From: Roseovarius sp.
GTDB taxonomy: Bacteria > Pseudomonadota > Alphaproteobacteria > Rhodobacterales > Rhodobacteraceae
Direction of reading: 5' to 3'
NCBI RefSeq assembly: GCF_030373445.1
Contig: NZ_JAUCYU010000006.1
Coordinates: forward strand, 245,739-309,738
DNA: 64,000 nt
Position numbers and translations under genes: made by a program. Below the pieces are notes generated by a model. The model was given only the letters and a program-made list of their open reading frames with translations. It was not told where the DNA came from and made no database searches. This document shows, in pieces, positions 1 to 8,246 of this stretch; the first letter of the stretch is position 1; each line of letters begins with the position of its first letter.

Positions 1-374
1 ACACCGGCTTTTTCTGCGTCAACATCGTCGAATACGCCATGCGCGACGTGATGAACAAATCCTCCGGCCCGTGGGAGCGCGACGTCGACGAGTTCGAGCT
101 TGCCGGGATCGAGCGCACCGAGTGTGAAACCGTCCCCTGCTCGCGCGTGGCCAACGCGCCCGCCGCGCTCGAATGCAAGCTCACCCAGATCGTGCAATTG
201 CCCGGAGAGGCCAACTTCACCGTCTTCGGCGAGGTCACCGGCATCCACATGCGCGACGACTGCCTCGTCGACGGCATCTTCGACGTGCTCCGCTTCAACC
301 CGCTGGCGCGCATGGGCTACCGCGACTACTCCGTCGTGCGCGAGAAATTCTCGCTCAAACGCCCCGGGGAATAA
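1..374 (+). CDS. Flavin reductase family protein (3' part, cut by window edge)
   Basis: The reading frame is already open at base 3, and 123 residues of the C-terminal part are visible before the TAA-type end at 374. The segment resembles the FMN-binding split-barrel flavin reductase family (DIM6/NTAB type). It has the conserved C-x-V-N stretch near the start, an 'ECETVPCSRV' region, and the family's C-terminal 'FGEVTGIH...D...V' strand followed by 'LARMGYRDYSVV'. Proteins of this kind reduce FMN with NAD(P)H or bind flavin as partners of monooxygenases; the substrate cannot be told. It converges on the TPR gene that ends 3 bases away. Confidence 0.75.
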   Translation, partial: TGFFCVNIVEYAMRDVMNKSSGPWERDVDEFELAGIERTECETVPCSRVANAPAALECKLTQIVQLPGEANFTVFGEVTGIHMRDDCLVDGIFDVLRFNPLARMGYRDYSVVREKFSLKRPGE

Positions 375-376
375 CC

Positions 377-1687
377 TCAACCGGGGTGTTTCGCGCGGAT
401 CGCGATGGCATGCATGAAATACCCCGCCCCGACCAGTTCGCCGGCGAACTCGCTGATCCCGTTTCTCGAAAGGCCCAGGGCCATCGCCTCCTCGAAGCGG
501 GCAATGGCCGCCTCGACGCCGACCTCTTCCTGCAACATCAGCAGGGCATCCAGCAGCACGGCCGAGGCAATCGTCGCGTCCAGGTCAAGCGAGTGATCGA
601 TCGCGCGCCGCGCCGCGGCCATGTCCTTCCTGTTGTACTCGATATAGCCCAGTAGCTCGTAGTCGTAGTTATCGACCTCGTCCCCGGCGATGTTGCGGCC
701 GATCTGAAGCGCCGCCGTCTCGTACTGGCCGTGATGCATCATCAGCTTGGCGCGCCAGTAGACGACGAAGATGTCCGGCCCCAGGATCTCCTCGGCAGAG
801 GCCAGGTAGGCCAGCGCGTCACTTCCGCGACCAAGTGCCGACATGGCCCGCGCGCGCCAGATATATCCCTCGTGCGTTTCCGGGGACACCTCGACCAGGG
901 CGTCGGCATCGCGGATCACCTGCCGGTACCGCTCCAGCACGAACAGCGATCCGATCCGCAGGTCAAGGAAATAGGCCGGGTCCATGTCGTCCTCCAGCGC
1001 CCGGCCGGTCTGTTCGATCACCTTCTCGTGCTCGCCCAGCGCCTTGTAGGACTTGGTCAGGCCGGCCAGCGCGTTCGCGTCCCACGGGGCCTCCTCGAGG
1101 AACGTGGCGAAGAGGTCGCGCGCCTCCGCGGCACGGTCCACCTCCAGAAGCCGCCATCCCTTCTCGCGCCGGGCCCAGTCATAGCCGGGGTTTATCGCCA
1201 GCGCCGCATCCAGGTAGGTCATCAACTCGTCGAAGCCGATCTGCTCCAGGTCCCAAAGGCTCAGGCCCAGCCCGGCAAGTGCCGAGGCCGACGCGGAAAT
1301 ATCCAGCGCGCGGCGAAACTGGTCCGCCGCGGCCGCATAATCCCCCTTGTCATGAAGCACCCAGCCAAGCCCGCGGATGGCCCTGTCCTCGTCCGGGTCG
1401 CGCGCCAGCGTCGCCTCGAAAACCGCCCGCGCCTCCTCCAGCCGGTCGGTTTCGTAATAGGCGATGCCCAGCGATTCCTCCATCCTGGCAAGCTCTTCGG
1501 AGGTATGGCCCGACCCGGAAAGGGCGATGCCGCAAATCTCGAGCAACCGCTCCGCCGTATCGGACGACCCGATACAGACCGAGGCATGGGTCTCCTCCGA
1601 GCTGTCGATAAGCGGAAAGCCCGCGGCCGGGGCGGCGCAAAGGGTGAAAAGAACTCTGGAAACAACGGGCAAGCGCAAGGGCGCCAT
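377..1687 (-). CDS. Secreted tetratricopeptide-repeat protein
   Basis: The 436-residue protein starts with a probable signal peptide (first ~24 residues, ending near 'APAAGFP') and is otherwise a chain of TPR-like helical pairs. The clearest units are 'LGIAYYETDRLEEARAVFE' at about residue 70, followed by 'LGWVLHDKGDYAAAADQF' and further degenerate units to about residue 400. It carries no catalytic motif. TPR proteins of this layout are periplasmic scaffolds, but the partner is unknown. It is transcribed alone; the next gene upstream, an epimerase on the same strand, lies about 73 bases away. Confidence 0.7.
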   Translation of the reverse strand: MAPLRLPVVSRVLFTLCAAPAAGFPLIDSSEETHASVCIGSSDTAERLLEICGIALSGSGHTSEELARMEESLGIAYYETDRLEEARAVFEATLARDPDEDRAIRGLGWVLHDKGDYAAAADQFRRALDISASASALAGLGLSLWDLEQIGFDELMTYLDAALAINPGYDWARREKGWRLLEVDRAAEARDLFATFLEEAPWDANALAGLTKSYKALGEHEKVIEQTGRALEDDMDPAYFLDLRIGSLFVLERYRQVIRDADALVEVSPETHEGYIWRARAMSALGRGSDALAYLASAEEILGPDIFVVYWRAKLMMHHGQYETAALQIGRNIAGDEVDNYDYELLGYIEYNRKDMAAARRAIDHSLDLDATIASAVLLDALLMLQEEVGVEAAIARFEEAMALGLSRNGISEFAGELVGAGYFMHAIAIRAKHPG

Positions 1688-1760
1688 GTGAAAATCTCCG
1701 AACCTTCAATCAACCCGAAGCTTACCCGCGGCCTGCACAAGATCAACCGCCCTGCGCCCC

Positions 1761-2774
1761 CTACTTCCCGTAATACTCCCGGAACCACGCCACGAACCGC
1801 GCGATCCCCTCGCGCAAATCCGTTTCGGGGCGATAGCCCGTCAGGCTCTGCAACAGGCTGGCATCGGCCCAGGTGGCCGGCACGTCGCCCTTCTGCATCT
1901 CCATCAGGTTGCGTTGCGCCTTTTTCCCCAGCGCCTCCTCGATCGCGTCGACGAAATCCAGCAGGCGCACGGTCTGCGAATTGCCGATATTGACCACCCG
2001 GTAGGGCGCCACGGGCGACAGGCTGTCGCCTTCGGCAATGTCCTCGGGGCTCTCGGGGCGTACCGGCGCCGCGTCGATCAGCAGCCGGATCCCCCGCACG
2101 AGGTCGTCGACATAGGTGAAATCCCGGTACATCTCGCCGTGGTTATAGACGTCGATCGGCCGGTCCTCGAGGATCGCGTCGACGAACTTGTAAAGCGCCA
2201 TGTCCGGCCGCCCCCAGGGCCCGTAGACGGTGAAGAACCGGAACATCGTCGTCGGCAGGTTCCACAGGTGCGCATAGGAATGGCCCATCGCCTCGCAGGC
2301 CTTCTTGGTGGCCGCGTAGATCGTCATCTGCGTGTCGGCCTTCTGCGTCTCGCGATAGGGCATCTCCGTCTCGGCCCCGTAGACCGAGCTGGTCGAGGCC
2401 ATCAGCAGGTGCCGCACCTCGTGCCGCCGCGCCGCCTCCATCACGTTGAACGTGCCGACCACGTTGGCATCGATATAGGCCCGTGGCGCCTCGAGGCTGT
2501 AGCGCACCCCGGCCTGCGCCGCGAGGTGCACGATCACGTCCGGTTTGAACGCATCCGCCGCCGCATCCAGAGCATCCTGATCTTCCAGCATCGCCTCGGT
2601 CGCGGCAAAGCCCGGCTTCTGGTGCAACATCTGGTGGCGGCGTTGCTTCAGGCTGACATCGTAGTAATCCGTCATCCCGTCGAAGCCATGCACCTCGATC
2701 CCCTCGTCCAGCAAAAGGCTGGCCAGGTGATAGCCGATGAACCCGGCCGTGCCGGTGATGAATACCCGTGTCAT
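1761..2774 (-). CDS. NAD-dependent epimerase (UDP-glucuronate 4-epimerase-like)
   Basis: This is an extended short-chain dehydrogenase of 337 residues. The start at 2774 puts the Rossmann glycine motif 'TGTAGFIGYHL' directly after 'MTRVFI'; a longer frame to 2834 adds 20 residues without family resemblance. The 'SSVYG' serine and the catalytic 'Y-x-x-x-K' (YAATKK) are present, and 'FFTVYGPWGRPDMA' is typical of UDP-glucuronate 4-epimerases that supply galacturonate for lipopolysaccharide or capsule. The exact sugar is inferred from these motifs only. No glycosyltransferase is adjacent. Confidence 0.85.
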   Translation of the reverse strand: MTRVFITGTAGFIGYHLASLLLDEGIEVHGFDGMTDYYDVSLKQRRHQMLHQKPGFAATEAMLEDQDALDAAADAFKPDVIVHLAAQAGVRYSLEAPRAYIDANVVGTFNVMEAARRHEVRHLLMASTSSVYGAETEMPYRETQKADTQMTIYAATKKACEAMGHSYAHLWNLPTTMFRFFTVYGPWGRPDMALYKFVDAILEDRPIDVYNHGEMYRDFTYVDDLVRGIRLLIDAAPVRPESPEDIAEGDSLSPVAPYRVVNIGNSQTVRLLDFVDAIEEALGKKAQRNLMEMQKGDVPATWADASLLQSLTGYRPETDLREGIARFVAWFREYYGK

Positions 2775-2858
2775 GCCCGCTCCCGCCCCGATTATTCTTG
2801 TATCGAATCGATAGCCCCTGGGCCCTCGCGGCACAAGCTTTGCCGCGGGCGCAGGCGG

Positions 2859-3902
2859 TTACCCCGGCCGGCCGGCCCCCATTTGCCCCAGTTCGGGCGT
2901 GTAAAGCCGGTAGATACCCCGCCCCGCCGCCTTGGCCGCGTATAGCGCGGTGTCGGCGTCATGCATCATCCGTACCGGGTCGAGCGGGTCATATCCCCGG
3001 CTCAGGCTCGCGCCGATGCTGGCCGACACCGTCAGCCGCCGGTCGCCGTAAGGTATCGGCCGGGCGATTTCCCCGATCAGGCGGTGCGCCAGGTCGGCCA
3101 CCGCCTCGGTCCGCGACTGCTCGGGCAGGACCAACAGGAACTCGTCCCCGCCGATGCGGATCAGCGTGTCGCGGTCGCGTGTGCCGCTCGTCAGCCGGCA
3201 GGCCACGGCCTGCAGCACCGCGTCTCCTGCGGCATGGCCAAAGGTGTCGTTCACGCCCTTGAAGTGGTCGAGGTCGAGATGCATCAGGGCGAAATCCGCC
3301 CGCGTCTCGGCCATGCGCGTCAGCACCGGCTCCAGCGCGCGGCGGTTGCGCAGCCCGGTCAGCTTGTCGGTCACCGACGCCTCCAGCGCCTCGATCCGCG
3401 CGCCGTCGAGCCGGGTGTTCAGCCGACGCAACTCCTCCATCGCGGCCGATTTCGCCTCGACGAGGTAGAGCATCTCGATGGCCAGGTCGGTGGCCGCGAA
3501 ATCGGCGCTGGTCAGGGCGAAATCCCGCACCGCGTCGACGATCGAGATGCCGAAGGACAGGTTCAGCACCGCGCCCGCCGGCGCTTCGCCGCCCGCCCCC
3601 GCCTCCGACGGCAACGGCACCAGCACGCCCTTCAGCTCGGTCCGCGGCGGCATGCGCAGCGCGAAGTGCAGCTTCCGTCCCGCCAGCGCCAGCAGGGCCT
3701 CCATCCGGTCCGAGGCGCGGGGGCGGCGCAGGTCCAGGAGCTCGGCCAGGTGCATCCCTTCCGGCGCGCCGCCGGGGCTCAGCTTGCGCATGGCCGGGCC
3801 GGCGTGGCGGATATGCCCCGTGCCATCCAGCAGCAGGTGCATCGGGCAGAGCGTGTCGAGCACCGCGCCAAGCTTCACAGAGTCCAGCGCCACGAAACTC
3901 AT
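2859..3902 (-). CDS. HNOBA-like domain diguanylate cyclase (GGDEF)
   Basis: The 347-residue cytosolic protein has two parts. Residues ~10-170 resemble the HNOBA domain that partners H-NOX sensors ('HLLLDGTGHIRHAGPAMRKL', 'LDLRRPRASDR', 'LKGVLVPL', then a helical linker 'MLYLVEAKSAAMEELRRL'). Residues ~185-340 are a GGDEF domain with intact 'RIGGDEF' and the substrate-binding 'DLDHFKGVNDTFGH'. An RxxD inhibitory site (R-D-R-D) lies five residues before GGDEF, so product feedback is expected. It makes cyclic-di-GMP from GTP. Its ATG overlaps the stop of the upstream H-NOX-like gene, so the two are translationally coupled and should form a sensor-effector pair. Confidence 0.85.
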   Translation of the reverse strand: MSFVALDSVKLGAVLDTLCPMHLLLDGTGHIRHAGPAMRKLSPGGAPEGMHLAELLDLRRPRASDRMEALLALAGRKLHFALRMPPRTELKGVLVPLPSEAGAGGEAPAGAVLNLSFGISIVDAVRDFALTSADFAATDLAIEMLYLVEAKSAAMEELRRLNTRLDGARIEALEASVTDKLTGLRNRRALEPVLTRMAETRADFALMHLDLDHFKGVNDTFGHAAGDAVLQAVACRLTSGTRDRDTLIRIGGDEFLLVLPEQSRTEAVADLAHRLIGEIARPIPYGDRRLTVSASIGASLSRGYDPLDPVRMMHDADTALYAAKAAGRGIYRLYTPELGQMGAGRPG

Positions 3903-4495
3903 GGCGCCCGCGCCCCGAGGTCGAAACGCCGGCCCTCGGCAAAGGACGCCTCCAGCAGCATGATCGCGATGATCTCGCGCCCCGGGCTTGCGCCCATGTG
4001 CTCCATCACCACCAGCGCGCCGTAATCATCCGCCATCGCCCGCAACAGGCCCACCATCACGTGCCCGAACCACGGCTTGCCCGCCCCTTCCGTGCGCACC
4101 ACGAAGCTGAACGACCGCGCCCCGTGCTCGCGCAGCTCCATCTGCGGCAGCTCCAGCTCCGGCACCGCCAGCCTGACCCGCGCGGGCAGGTCGTCCAGCG
4201 AAAGAAGGAAATCGACGAACCCGGTCCCCCCGAAGCGCAGCAGCCGGCGAAGCGCCCCGGTCGAGGGCGAGGAGACAAGGAAGGTGCCGATATCCTCCAG
4301 CACCTCGCCGCGCGGCTTGCCCAGCACCTGCGCCATCCCGTCCAGCAACGCCTCCGTCACCTCCGGGTCATAGCTCTGCATCGCCTCGAAGGTCAAAACC
4401 GGCAGGTTTCGGCGGCGGCAGACCCGCTCCCAGAACCCGTTTCCGTATGTGGCGCGCGCGAAACGCTCGATGGCCTGGTTGATCAGCCCGTGCAT
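3899..4495 (-). CDS. H-NOX-like sensor domain protein lacking the heme ligand
   Basis: The 198 residues align end to end with H-NOX domains: 'MHGLINQAIERF...YG' at the start, 'VDFLLSLDDL' around residue 95-103 and 'GLLRAMADDYG' near 150-160. In H-NOX proteins the proximal heme ligand is a His following the 'D-x-(L/V)' of this helix; here that position (residue 104) is Pro. The Y-x-S-x-R heme-propionate motif is also gone, reading F131-x-V133-x-T135. The protein therefore probably does not bind heme the usual way. It is the first gene of an operon with the HNOBA-GGDEF cyclase and likely controls it. Confidence 0.8.
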   Translation of the reverse strand: MHGLINQAIERFARATYGNGFWERVCRRRNLPVLTFEAMQSYDPEVTEALLDGMAQVLGKPRGEVLEDIGTFLVSSPSTGALRRLLRFGGTGFVDFLLSLDDLPARVRLAVPELELPQMELREHGARSFSFVVRTEGAGKPWFGHVMVGLLRAMADDYGALVVMEHMGASPGREIIAIMLLEASFAEGRRFDLGARAP

Positions 4496-4522
4496 GCTCT
4501 GCCTCCAAGACGAGGCTAGTTG

Positions 4523-4551
4523 TGACAGGCCGGCGTTAAAGAAGTGTCAAT
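4523..4551 (-). promoter_or_regulatory. Possible sigma-70 promoter of the H-NOX/GGDEF operon
   Basis: Read on the minus strand, a perfect -35 hexamer TTGACA (4551-4546) is followed by a 17-base spacer and a poor -10 (TGTCAC, 4528-4523). This lies about 28 bases before the ATG at 4495, with a GGAGG ribosome site between them. The weak -10 makes this tentative. Confidence 0.3.
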
Positions 4552-4620
4552 AAATCCGAATTTCGGCATTTCCGCCCGCCGGCGCCATGCGCCCCGGCGG
4601 GTGCAACCGGCTCTCGGGCC

Positions 4621-6183
4621 TCAGAAATCCGTCGGCGCCCCACCCTCTTCCTTGCGCCGTTCGACGAACGCGGCCAGCTCCTCGCGGATGCCCTCGTCCA
4701 TCGGCGGCGCCTCGAAACTGGCGACGATGTCGCGGTAGACCTGGTGCGCGCGCTCCGCCGTCCAGGCACTGCCCGCGGCCTCCCACGCCTCGTAGTTCCG
4801 CCAGTCGCTCAGGAAAGGCTGGTAGAAGGCCGTGGTATAGCGGTCCTGCGTGTGCTGGATGCCGAAGAAATGGCCCTGGTCGCCCACCTCGCGCACCGCG
4901 TCAAAGGCAATCTCGTCCGGCCCGGTCATGGTCAGCATCGGGTCCATGTAGCGCTGGATCTGCTGCAACACCTCGCAATCCATGACGAACTTCTCGGGGC
5001 TCGCGATCAGCCCGCCCTCCAGCCAGCCGGCCGCGTGATAGATCATGTGCGCCCCGGCCTGCACGCCCGACCACAGGCTGTTCGAGGTTTCCCACATCGC
5101 CTGCCCGTCCGGCACGTTGGCGGCGCAGACACCGCTCGCCCGCATCGGCAGCTTGTAGAACCGCGCAAGCTGGCCGGTCATCTGCGTCGCGCGCATGTAT
5201 TCCGGCGTCCCGAAGGCGGGCGCGCCCGACTTCATGTCGACGTTGGAGGTGAACGTCCCGATGGCACAGCACGCCCCCGGCCGGATGATCTGCGCCAGCA
5301 CCACCGCGCACAGCCCCTCGGCCAGCGACTGCGCCACCGCGCCCGCCATCGTCACCGGCGCCATGGCGCCCGCCAGCGTGAAGGGCGTCACCACCAGCCC
5401 CTGGTTGCGCCGGGCGATCCGCATCCAGCCATCCAGCATCGGGTAGTCGTGCTTCAGCGGCGAGGTCGAGTTGATGTTGGTGTACATGCGCGGCCTGGCC
5501 TCGAACTCGTCGCTCGTCAGCCCGCCGGCGATGCGCACCATCTCCATCACGTCCTCGACCCGCTCCTTGCCCAGGCAATAGGCATGCGCCACCTTGTCGG
5601 TCAGCGTCAGCTTGTCATACAGCACGTCGAGATGGCGGATCGAGGGATGCACGTCCTGCGGCTCCACCGGGTAGCCGCCGACGAAATGGATGCAGTTGAA
5701 ATACTGGCTCAGCTTCAGAAGGTTCGCGCACATCTCGCGCGTTCCCGTCACCTTCCGCCCGATATTCATGTCCCAGTAGCTCGGCGGCGACGAGACGTTG
5801 CCGAAATTCAGGTGCTGCCCACCGATGGTCAGCATCCGGTCGGGGTTGCGCGGCGTGATCGTCCACTGCTCCGGCGCCTTGGCGATCATCTCCATCACGA
5901 AATCGCGGCCCATGCGCACGTTCTCGCCATCCACGGTGCAGCCGCCCGACGCCTTAAGGATTTCCAAAGCCTCGGGGTTCAGGAACTCGATGCCGATCTC
6001 TTCGAGGATGCGCATCGCGCCGTCATGGATCGCCTGCACGCCCGCCTCGTCCAGCGGTTCGACCGGACGGTCGATGTTGATCGGCGGGTTCCACGGCATC
6101 TGGTCGATGACCGCGGTGCCCCGGCGCTCGGCATTGCCCGCGCGGCCGCCGCCGCGCTTCCTGCGTTTGGCTTCAACTGCCAT
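4621..6183 (-). CDS. mttB: MttB-family methyltransferase, non-pyrrolysine type
   Basis: The 520-residue protein belongs to the trimethylamine methyltransferase (MttB) superfamily. The N-terminal ~25 residues are a basic KRRKRGGGR tail, then 'ILEEIGIEFLNPEALEILK', and the TIM-barrel hallmarks 'TPFTLAGAMAPVTMAGAVAQ', 'GAPAFGTPEYMRATQMTGQL' and 'AAGWLEGGL' near 410. There is no in-frame amber codon, so it is the pyrrolysine-lacking branch whose studied members (MtgB) demethylate glycine betaine and similar quaternary amines, passing the methyl to a corrinoid protein. No corrinoid protein gene is adjacent. Start ATG at 6183 has a GGAG site 8 bases upstream. A second paralogue lies at 50.8 kb. Confidence 0.88.
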   Translation of the reverse strand: MAVEAKRRKRGGGRAGNAERRGTAVIDQMPWNPPINIDRPVEPLDEAGVQAIHDGAMRILEEIGIEFLNPEALEILKASGGCTVDGENVRMGRDFVMEMIAKAPEQWTITPRNPDRMLTIGGQHLNFGNVSSPPSYWDMNIGRKVTGTREMCANLLKLSQYFNCIHFVGGYPVEPQDVHPSIRHLDVLYDKLTLTDKVAHAYCLGKERVEDVMEMVRIAGGLTSDEFEARPRMYTNINSTSPLKHDYPMLDGWMRIARRNQGLVVTPFTLAGAMAPVTMAGAVAQSLAEGLCAVVLAQIIRPGACCAIGTFTSNVDMKSGAPAFGTPEYMRATQMTGQLARFYKLPMRASGVCAANVPDGQAMWETSNSLWSGVQAGAHMIYHAAGWLEGGLIASPEKFVMDCEVLQQIQRYMDPMLTMTGPDEIAFDAVREVGDQGHFFGIQHTQDRYTTAFYQPFLSDWRNYEAWEAAGSAWTAERAHQVYRDIVASFEAPPMDEGIREELAAFVERRKEEGGAPTDF

Positions 6184-6246
6184 GGGAGACTCCTGTTTCC
6201 ACTGACAGGCATGACACCACCGCTGACATCCACGAAAATGCCAGTT

Positions 6247-6265
6247 AGCGACATGATGTGTCGCT
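6247..6265. promoter_or_regulatory. Perfect 19-bp inverted repeat upstream of mttB
   Basis: AGCGACA-tgatg-TGTCGCT, two 7-base arms around a 5-base centre, sits 64-82 bases before the mttB start at 6183 in the short gap behind the EamA gene. Its size and symmetry suit a dimeric repressor or activator site. The regulator is not adjacent and is unknown. Confidence 0.45.
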
Positions 6266-6271
6266 TTCGTG

Positions 6272-7165
6272 CTACCCGTGCGCCTGTTTTGGCCGAAGCC
6301 CCCGCCCGGTCACGATCAGGTAAATCGCAAGGCTCCCCACCACGACCGCGCCGCCGATCGCCATGTTCACCGTCGGCCGCTCGCCCACCCCGACCCACAC
6401 CCAGATCGGCGCCAGGACCACCTCCAGAAGCATCAGCAGGCTCACGTTCGCCGCCTGCGTATGGCGCGAGGCAAAGGAGAGCGCGAAGAACGACACCGGC
6501 AGGATCACCGCGCCCGCCACGATGATCGCCCAGGGCCGGCCCTCGGCCATCTCACCGGCCCCGGTGATCGTCAGCCCGGTCAGCCCGGCCAGCCATGCCC
6601 CCATCCCGATCACCAGCATGATCGGCAGGCCGGGCCGTGCCCTCAGGATGGTGAAGTTGAGCGCCAGCACCAGCGCCACGGCCAGCCCGAACCCCGCCCC
6701 CAGCAGCGCGCGCAGGTTCAGCCGCACGTCGCCGCCCTCCCCGCCCGAAACGGCAATCGCGATACCCGCCAGCACCGCCGCCATCGCCGCCCATGTCGCC
6801 GCCCGCGTCGGTTCGGCCAGGATCACCCGGCTCAGGAGGGCCGAGAAGACAGGCACCGCCGCCACGCCGATAAGGACTGCCGCGGCCGGGGCCGAGGCGA
6901 TACCCAGGCTGAACAGGATCGAGTTGAAGAGCTGGCAGACGACGATCGCCACCCCCGGTCCCGTGGCAAGCTGCGCGATGTCGCCCCGCCGGTCGCGGCT
7001 CAGCACCGCCCAGCCCAGCACCATGACCGAGCCCATCAGCATCCCCCGCCAGGCCACCATCTGGAACCCGTCCATGCCCGACAGCCGCATGAACATGGCA
7101 TCCGGCGTCAGGAACAGCGCACCGGCCATGGCCAGGAAGATACCGTAAAGCGGGTGCCGGCTCAT
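6272..7165 (-). CDS. EamA/DMT-family inner-membrane transporter
   Basis: The 297-residue protein is almost entirely hydrophobic, with about ten predicted membrane helices arranged as two EamA repeats, the usual length for this drug/metabolite transporter family. The first repeat begins 'LYGIFLAMAGALFLTPDAMF', the second around residue 150. Substrate is unknown. Its start overlaps the stop of the upstream HAD phosphatase gene by 4 bases, so the two are co-translated; whether it runs on into mttB is unclear because 88 bases with an inverted repeat separate them. Confidence 0.8.
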   Translation of the reverse strand: MSRHPLYGIFLAMAGALFLTPDAMFMRLSGMDGFQMVAWRGMLMGSVMVLGWAVLSRDRRGDIAQLATGPGVAIVVCQLFNSILFSLGIASAPAAAVLIGVAAVPVFSALLSRVILAEPTRAATWAAMAAVLAGIAIAVSGGEGGDVRLNLRALLGAGFGLAVALVLALNFTILRARPGLPIMLVIGMGAWLAGLTGLTITGAGEMAEGRPWAIIVAGAVILPVSFFALSFASRHTQAANVSLLMLLEVVLAPIWVWVGVGERPTVNMAIGGAVVVGSLAIYLIVTGRGLRPKQAHG

Positions 7166-7866
7166 GCCGCCAGCCAGGCCGGGATTTCTCCGATATGCGC
7201 CAGCACGTGATCGGCAAAGGGCGCCAGCTCGCCAGCCCCGGCGGCGCCGGTCAGCACCGCCAGCGTCTGCATTCCCGCGGCCCGCCCGGCCAGAAGGTCG
7301 TGGGTGCTGTCGCCCACCATCGCCACCCGCCCGGGCCTGAGGCTGTGGGCCTGTGCGAAGGCCAGCAGCGGCCCGGGCTCGGGCTTGGCGCCGTAGCCCG
7401 AATCGTACCCCGCCACGAAGTCGAAAAGCGCCGCCACCCCGGCCGCCTCCAGGTGCGCATGGGCCGTCGATTCGCTGTCATTCGTCATCACGCCCAGGAT
7501 CAGCCCCTGCGCCCGCAGCCCTTCCAGCAACGGCGCCAGCGGCACGGCGGGGGACAACGGCGCATGCCGTGCGTGGTAGTCGAGGACAGTCTCGACAGCG
7601 TCCACGTCGGCGGTGCCCAGCGCGCCGGCGACACAGGCGGCCACCTCGCGGTTCGGGCTGGCGATAGCGGGGCTGCCGGGGCGGAACCGCTCTGCCTCGA
7701 GGTCGAATTCCAGCGCCGCGGCCAGCGCCTCGGCCACCCCCGGCCTGCCCTCGGCCAGCGTGACGATCAGGCCCTTGGCCCAGGCGCTCCACGTGGCGTG
7801 GAAATCGAACAGCGTGCCGTCCTTGTCAAAGAGCAGCCCGTCAAGCTTCGTAACCGGTTTCTTCAC
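7162..7866 (-). CDS. HAD-superfamily phosphatase, phosphoglycolate phosphatase-like
   Basis: The 234-residue enzyme carries the HAD motifs in order: motif I 'LLFDKDGTLFDF' (nucleophile D14, acid/base D16 in the D-x-D-x-T pattern), motif II T in 'GVMTNDSES', motif III Lys in 'YGAKPEPGPLL', and motif IV 'MVGDSTHDLLAGRAAGM'. The helical cap between motifs I and II is class C1. Such enzymes act as Gph-type phosphoglycolate phosphatases or as general sugar-phosphate phosphatases. The start codon is GTG (7866). It leads a two-gene unit with the EamA transporter. Confidence 0.82.
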   Translation of the reverse strand: MKKPVTKLDGLLFDKDGTLFDFHATWSAWAKGLIVTLAEGRPGVAEALAAALEFDLEAERFRPGSPAIASPNREVAACVAGALGTADVDAVETVLDYHARHAPLSPAVPLAPLLEGLRAQGLILGVMTNDSESTAHAHLEAAGVAALFDFVAGYDSGYGAKPEPGPLLAFAQAHSLRPGRVAMVGDSTHDLLAGRAAGMQTLAVLTGAAGAGELAPFADHVLAHIGEIPAWLAA

Positions 7867-7875
7867 GATCTGCCC

Positions 7876-8160
7876 TTATGTCCAGTGTATCTGTGCGCCC
7901 CCGGGAAGGGCCGCGCGGGCGGCCATCGGGGCACTGGTGTCAAGCCCCGTGTCGGCGCAGAAGGCCAGGACCCATGCATCGTCCATCAACAGGAAATCCA
8001 GCACGGAGCCAAGGAATTCAGGGTCTTCGGCGCCCGCCCGTAGGTCCGCCTCCGACGCGCCCGAGGCGCCGAGGAAGACCGGCAACAGCTCGTCATTCCC
8101 GGCCAGCCAGCCCAGGGCCTGCAGCGCGATCGCTTCGGCGGCATCCTGCTTCAGATTCAA
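7876..8160 (-). CDS. DUF3572 family protein
   Basis: The 94-residue acidic protein matches the DUF3572 pattern, 'AAEAIALQALGWLAGNDELL...FL...GA...L' followed by 'DPEFLGSVLDFLLMDDAWV' and a conserved 'ALPGG' end. No ATG lies near the conserved beginning; TTG at 8160 gives the expected length, and the longer open frame upstream runs into the divergent pleD promoter. Function is unknown. Position back to back with pleD is, to my knowledge, a recurring alphaproteobacterial arrangement. Confidence 0.65.
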   Translation of the reverse strand: MNLKQDAAEAIALQALGWLAGNDELLPVFLGASGASEADLRAGAEDPEFLGSVLDFLLMDDAWVLAFCADTGLDTSAPMAARAALPGGAQIHWT

Positions 8161-8246
8161 CTGCGTTAATTCCCGGAAAGGTTTTCTTAACTTCTGACAT
8201 GGATAGTCGACATGACGGAAAGAACAAGCCTGAAGGTCTTTCGTTG

